NCBI RefSeq assembly: GCF_000739375.1
Contig: NZ_CP006704.1
Location: 4,960,001 to 5,024,000, forward strand
Length of the DNA: 64,000 nt
Origin: Comamonas testosteroni TK102
GTDB taxonomy: Bacteria; Pseudomonadota; Gammaproteobacteria; Burkholderiales; Burkholderiaceae_C
Direction: 5' to 3'
The position numbers and the translations under genes are program-made. Shown here in pieces: positions 61,579-64,000 of this stretch. Positions within the stretch are counted from its first letter, which is position 1; the number at the start of each line of letters is the position of its first letter. The notes below the pieces were generated by a model. That model made no database searches, was not told the DNA's origin, and saw only the letters and a list, made by a program, of their open reading frames with translations.

Positions 61579-62517
61579 ATGAAGAACGAATTCAACGACC
61601 ATGTCTGGGACGAGCGCGACCCCAGTCCCTGGCTGGCGCTCTACCTCGACCAGAGCACGCCTTTGCCCGATGACGTCAAGGCCGCCTGGCTGCGCGACTG
61701 CAGCAGCAGCTCGCGCCAGTTCTTTCTGCCCGCCATGCGGCCGCTGGCGCGGCTTTCCATGATCATCATTCAGGCGCTGAAGATCTTTCTGCCCAAGCGC
61801 TGGTCGCACTCCATGCTGCTGCACCGCCTGCTGGCCTTCGGTATGAAGAAATTTCTCTCTCCGGAGGCCAACTGGCTCATCATGCGCCACTTTCATCTGG
61901 GCTCCCAGGTACTGGCCTTCGTCGCAGCCAATGCCCCGACCAAGGTCAGCACCGCACCCTTGATGCCCATGGAAATCGACGATGTGAAGGACGAGCTGTT
62001 TCTCAAGCACGACCTCAACCTCTTCAACTTCGTGATCCGCCTGAACAAGGCACTGCGCGAGAACGGGCAGGAGCTGGTGCCCGTGGCCGAGCCCGACTTC
62101 TCCATGATCCGCGAGCCCAATCTCAGGCTCGAAGACATGCCGCGCGGGCGCTTCAACGTCATCGATCTGCAAAGCGCCATCGAGCTCTACACGCCCATCT
62201 ACCAGTTGCTGCTGACCGACAACGACTTCTGGCGCGCCAGCAACTCGCTACAGCTCGACGAAACCGTTGCCATCTACTGCGCCAAGATCCTGGCCTCGCC
62301 CGAGCATCTGGTGCTGCTCAACAACAAGCATCCCATGGTGCCGCTTTCCACCCTGTATGCAGCCTACCGTCTGGTGCTGCACGGCCTCTCCACCGAGATG
62401 CTGCACTCGCTGCTGACACGCATGGCCAACGGCGAGCACCCCATTCCCGCGCGCGAGCTGGCCAAGATGCACCGGGCCGCCGAGACGGTGATGGATCAGA
62501 CCGCCGCACAAAGCTGA
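61579..62517 (+). CDS. Uncharacterised protein encoded with the ketosynthase-HDO fusion
   Basis: A 312-residue, helix-rich soluble protein, no signal peptide. Features are a proline-containing N-terminus (PWLALYLDQSTPLPDDVKAA), the long segment LHRLLAFGMKKFLSPEANWL, an acidic DDVKDELFLKHDLNLFNFVI and HPMVPLSTLYAAYRLVLHG. GAGGAG precedes the ATG and the gene lies 31 bases after the fusion gene. I cannot place it in a named family with confidence; it may belong to a DUF family that co-occurs with such clusters. Likely a pathway component. Confidence 0.75.
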   Translation: MKNEFNDHVWDERDPSPWLALYLDQSTPLPDDVKAAWLRDCSSSSRQFFLPAMRPLARLSMIIIQALKIFLPKRWSHSMLLHRLLAFGMKKFLSPEANWLIMRHFHLGSQVLAFVAANAPTKVSTAPLMPMEIDDVKDELFLKHDLNLFNFVIRLNKALRENGQELVPVAEPDFSMIREPNLRLEDMPRGRFNVIDLQSAIELYTPIYQLLLTDNDFWRASNSLQLDETVAIYCAKILASPEHLVLLNNKHPMVPLSTLYAAYRLVLHGLSTEMLHSLLTRMANGEHPIPARELAKMHRAAETVMDQTAAQS

Positions 62518-62520
62518 ACC

Positions 62521-63162
62521 ATGGACCCACGAAGCAACCGCATCACAGGCGTTCGCATCGACGAGCAGACCATCTGGCTTGCACTCGCGGATGGACGTGA
62601 ACTGGCCGAGCCCATCAAACGGCATATCCGCCTGAAAAGCGCCGCGCCCGAGCAAAGGCTGCACTGGGTTCTGACCGATGAGGATCACGGTCTGAACTGG
62701 CCGGCACTGTGGCAGCCCTCTGCAGCGGGCATGGTCAGCGTCTGGGACCTGGATCAGGACAGTCTCTACAACCAGGCTATGGGCGCGCTGCTCGCCGCCC
62801 AATGGGACATCACCCGGATATCCCGTCTCCAGCATGAGCTGGTGGCTCTGTGGCGCATGGAAGCCGATATCAACAACGGCGGCTTTCTGCAGTTTCTGGG
62901 CAACTGGGGGCTGGCCAACCATCGGCTCAGCCTGGAGGCTCTGCAGGCCATAGGCGCGCCCATCACGCGCCAGTGTCTGCAGGACATGTTTGCGGTGCTC
63001 AAGCGCTTCCAGGAGGAGCCAGAAAATGTGGACTACTCCGATCTGCCTGCACTGCTGACGGATGCCGAGCATGAGCAGTTGCAGGAGCTGGAAGAAGCCT
63101 TCTGGGACTACCCGGAGCCCCTGAACAAGCTGGTGGTCATGCACTACGGACCCGCCCAATGA
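62521..63162 (+). CDS. DUF2442-DUF4375 domain protein
   Basis: A 213-residue soluble protein of two domains. Residues about 8-80 resemble DUF2442 (LALADGRELAEPI..., ending GLNWPALWQPSAA); the rest is DUF4375/DMP19-like, with WRMEADINNGGFLQFLGNWG (about 112-131) and EALQAIGAPITRQCL. Both families are of unknown function and often lie near toxin-immunity loci. The start is three bases after the previous stop and its last four bases overlap the next gene, so it is probably co-transcribed. Confidence 0.75.
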   Translation: MDPRSNRITGVRIDEQTIWLALADGRELAEPIKRHIRLKSAAPEQRLHWVLTDEDHGLNWPALWQPSAAGMVSVWDLDQDSLYNQAMGALLAAQWDITRISRLQHELVALWRMEADINNGGFLQFLGNWGLANHRLSLEALQAIGAPITRQCLQDMFAVLKRFQEEPENVDYSDLPALLTDAEHEQLQELEEAFWDYPEPLNKLVVMHYGPAQ

Positions 63163-63749
63163 AATCTGAAAACAAATCCGGCAAGACCTATTCGCTGGCG
63201 TTTCGCAAGGCTCTGGTGGACGAAGCGCTGAACCGCACACCCGGCGGCGGCTTTCCGGAACTGGAAAAGCGCCACCGCCTCAAGCCCGGAACCCTGTTCG
63301 GCTGGGTCGAGGAGCTGGGTCCGACACCGCCGCCCGCGCCTTTTTCCGCACTGCATTTCTGGATCGGCAACACGCCGCTGGGCGAGGCGGAGTTTGGCCG
63401 CTACTTCGACTATGCAGACAGCTACTGGGAGCTGGAAGTCGAAGGTATCGAAAGCAGCCGCGAAGATGTCACGGGCTGCGGCTTCTGCCGGGATCTGGGC
63501 AGGAAGTTTCTGTTCGACGAAGACCTGCTGCTGATGATCTGGCTGCCCGAGCCTGTTCCTGTCGCCGCCTTGGTGCGCCACAGCACTCTCGACTCCGACG
63601 CATCCCTCGCGCTCATCGTGCAGGCCTGCGAGGCACGGGGCATTGAGACTGCCAACGCCATGTTTGTCTATGCCGACCCCACCGAGCCAATCACCGAGCC
63701 GGACAAGCTCTACAACGGATTGCGCTACATAGGCCTTTTTGACGACTGA
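63159..63749 (+). CDS. HTH-Imm22 fusion protein
   Basis: A 196-residue protein. Residues 1-55 look like the transposase/IS3-type DNA-binding helix-turn-helix (SLAFRKALVDEALNRTPGGG, ELEKRHRLKPGTLFGWVEE). Residues 62-190 resemble immunity protein 22 (LHFWIGNTPLGEAEFGRYF, GCGFCRDLGRKFLFDEDLL), the family protecting against polymorphic toxins. No cognate toxin is seen in the window. The pairing of an HTH with an immunity domain is unusual. It overlaps the preceding gene by four bases. Confidence 0.72.
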   Translation: MKSENKSGKTYSLAFRKALVDEALNRTPGGGFPELEKRHRLKPGTLFGWVEELGPTPPPAPFSALHFWIGNTPLGEAEFGRYFDYADSYWELEVEGIESSREDVTGCGFCRDLGRKFLFDEDLLLMIWLPEPVPVAALVRHSTLDSDASLALIVQACEARGIETANAMFVYADPTEPITEPDKLYNGLRYIGLFDD

Positions 63750-63778
63750 CGCAGTTTCGACGTTTTTTCATCTTCTTC

Positions 63779-64000
63779 ATGCACGACTTTATTGCCGAGA
63801 TTTCGCAGCAATGGCTGCAGCTGCCGGATTGCCGGGCCGAACACCAGGACGTGGCCAGAACACGCGTTACCAGCGGCGTGGTAGCCGGCTGCATGGAAGT
63901 CGAGTTTTTTGTGCACCGCAATGGCAACGGTGCCTTCTCGGCCACCCGCTATGAGGAGGCCATGCAGCTTGGCGCCGAGCACAGGCTGCATGCCTGGATC
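63779..64000 (+). CDS. Hypothetical protein, truncated at the window edge
   Basis: The first 74 residues of a frame running off the window: MHDFIAEISQQWLQLPDC, then TSGVVAGCMEVEFFVHRNGN and a helical stretch. No family recognised; no convincing ribosome-binding site. Composition is normal for the region. Confidence 0.5.
   Translation, partial: MHDFIAEISQQWLQLPDCRAEHQDVARTRVTSGVVAGCMEVEFFVHRNGNGAFSATRYEEAMQLGAEHRLHAWI

Noticed and set aside
63159..63325. Insertion sequence, from the transposase-like HTH
   Set aside because: Only the HTH is present, fused to an immunity domain, with no transposase core or terminal inverted repeats.

Overview
The window is a GC-rich, densely coded chromosomal stretch. 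Protein content and gene order point to a beta-proteobacterium of the Burkholderiales, family Comamonadaceae, most likely Comamonas or a close relative. The clues are the DUF3460 and DUF4148 proteins, an Omp32-type porin, many Bug-type (TTT) receptors, a CX14CX2C QueE, and dispersed intergenic repeats of the kind I associate with Comamonadaceae. I see no rRNA, tRNA, CRISPR array or intact insertion sequence.

Layout. 1-1.7 kb: end of a thiosulfate/sulfide oxidation cluster (flavocytochrome c flavoprotein, soxY, soxZ). 1.7-19 kb: mixed housekeeping genes, including scpA, queE-queD (queuosine precursor), a porin, panD, a DTW-domain protein, pabB-pabC (folate), panB-panC (pantothenate) and a SulP anion transporter. 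19-28.6 kb: lysR/lysA, gpsA-secB-grxC-rhodanese (minus strand), gpmA, ctpA and a MoeB/ThiF-type enzyme. 28.7-32.7 kb: a lone receiver protein, a NarL-type regulator, a divergent CHASE3 histidine kinase, and three small envelope/stress genes (DUF1328, DUF883-like, BON lipoprotein). 32.8-41 kb: a zinc peptidase, coaD, rsmD, an M16 protease pair (one partner without its catalytic motif), ftsY, cutA and a ketopantoate reductase. Five pantothenate/CoA genes (panB, panC, panD, panE-like, coaD) therefore lie in this window, but scattered.

41.6-48.5 kb is a minus-strand sugar-acid operon (Bug receptor, PdxA-like dehydrogenase, enolase-superfamily dehydratase, DHDPS-family lyase, semialdehyde dehydrogenase) with a divergent LysR regulator. 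48.9-55.4 kb looks like an acquired catabolic module with AT-rich spacers: a 3-hydroxyacyl-CoA-dehydrogenase-like enzyme coupled to a BKACE enzyme, a GntR regulator, an IlvD/Edd dehydratase, another Bug receptor and a LysR regulator.

55.5-56.6 kb carries rpoH behind a perfect CIRCE element that overlaps a sigma-E-like promoter, which suggests HrcA control of sigma-32. 57.9-62.5 kb holds the most unusual locus: a sterol-desaturase-type hydroxylase, a fatty acid desaturase, a fusion of a StlD/DarB-type ketosynthase with a heme-oxygenase-like diiron domain, and an unrecognised protein. This is a candidate lipid-derived secondary-metabolite pathway. The right end carries two small multidomain proteins (DUF2442-DUF4375; HTH-Imm22) and a truncated gene.
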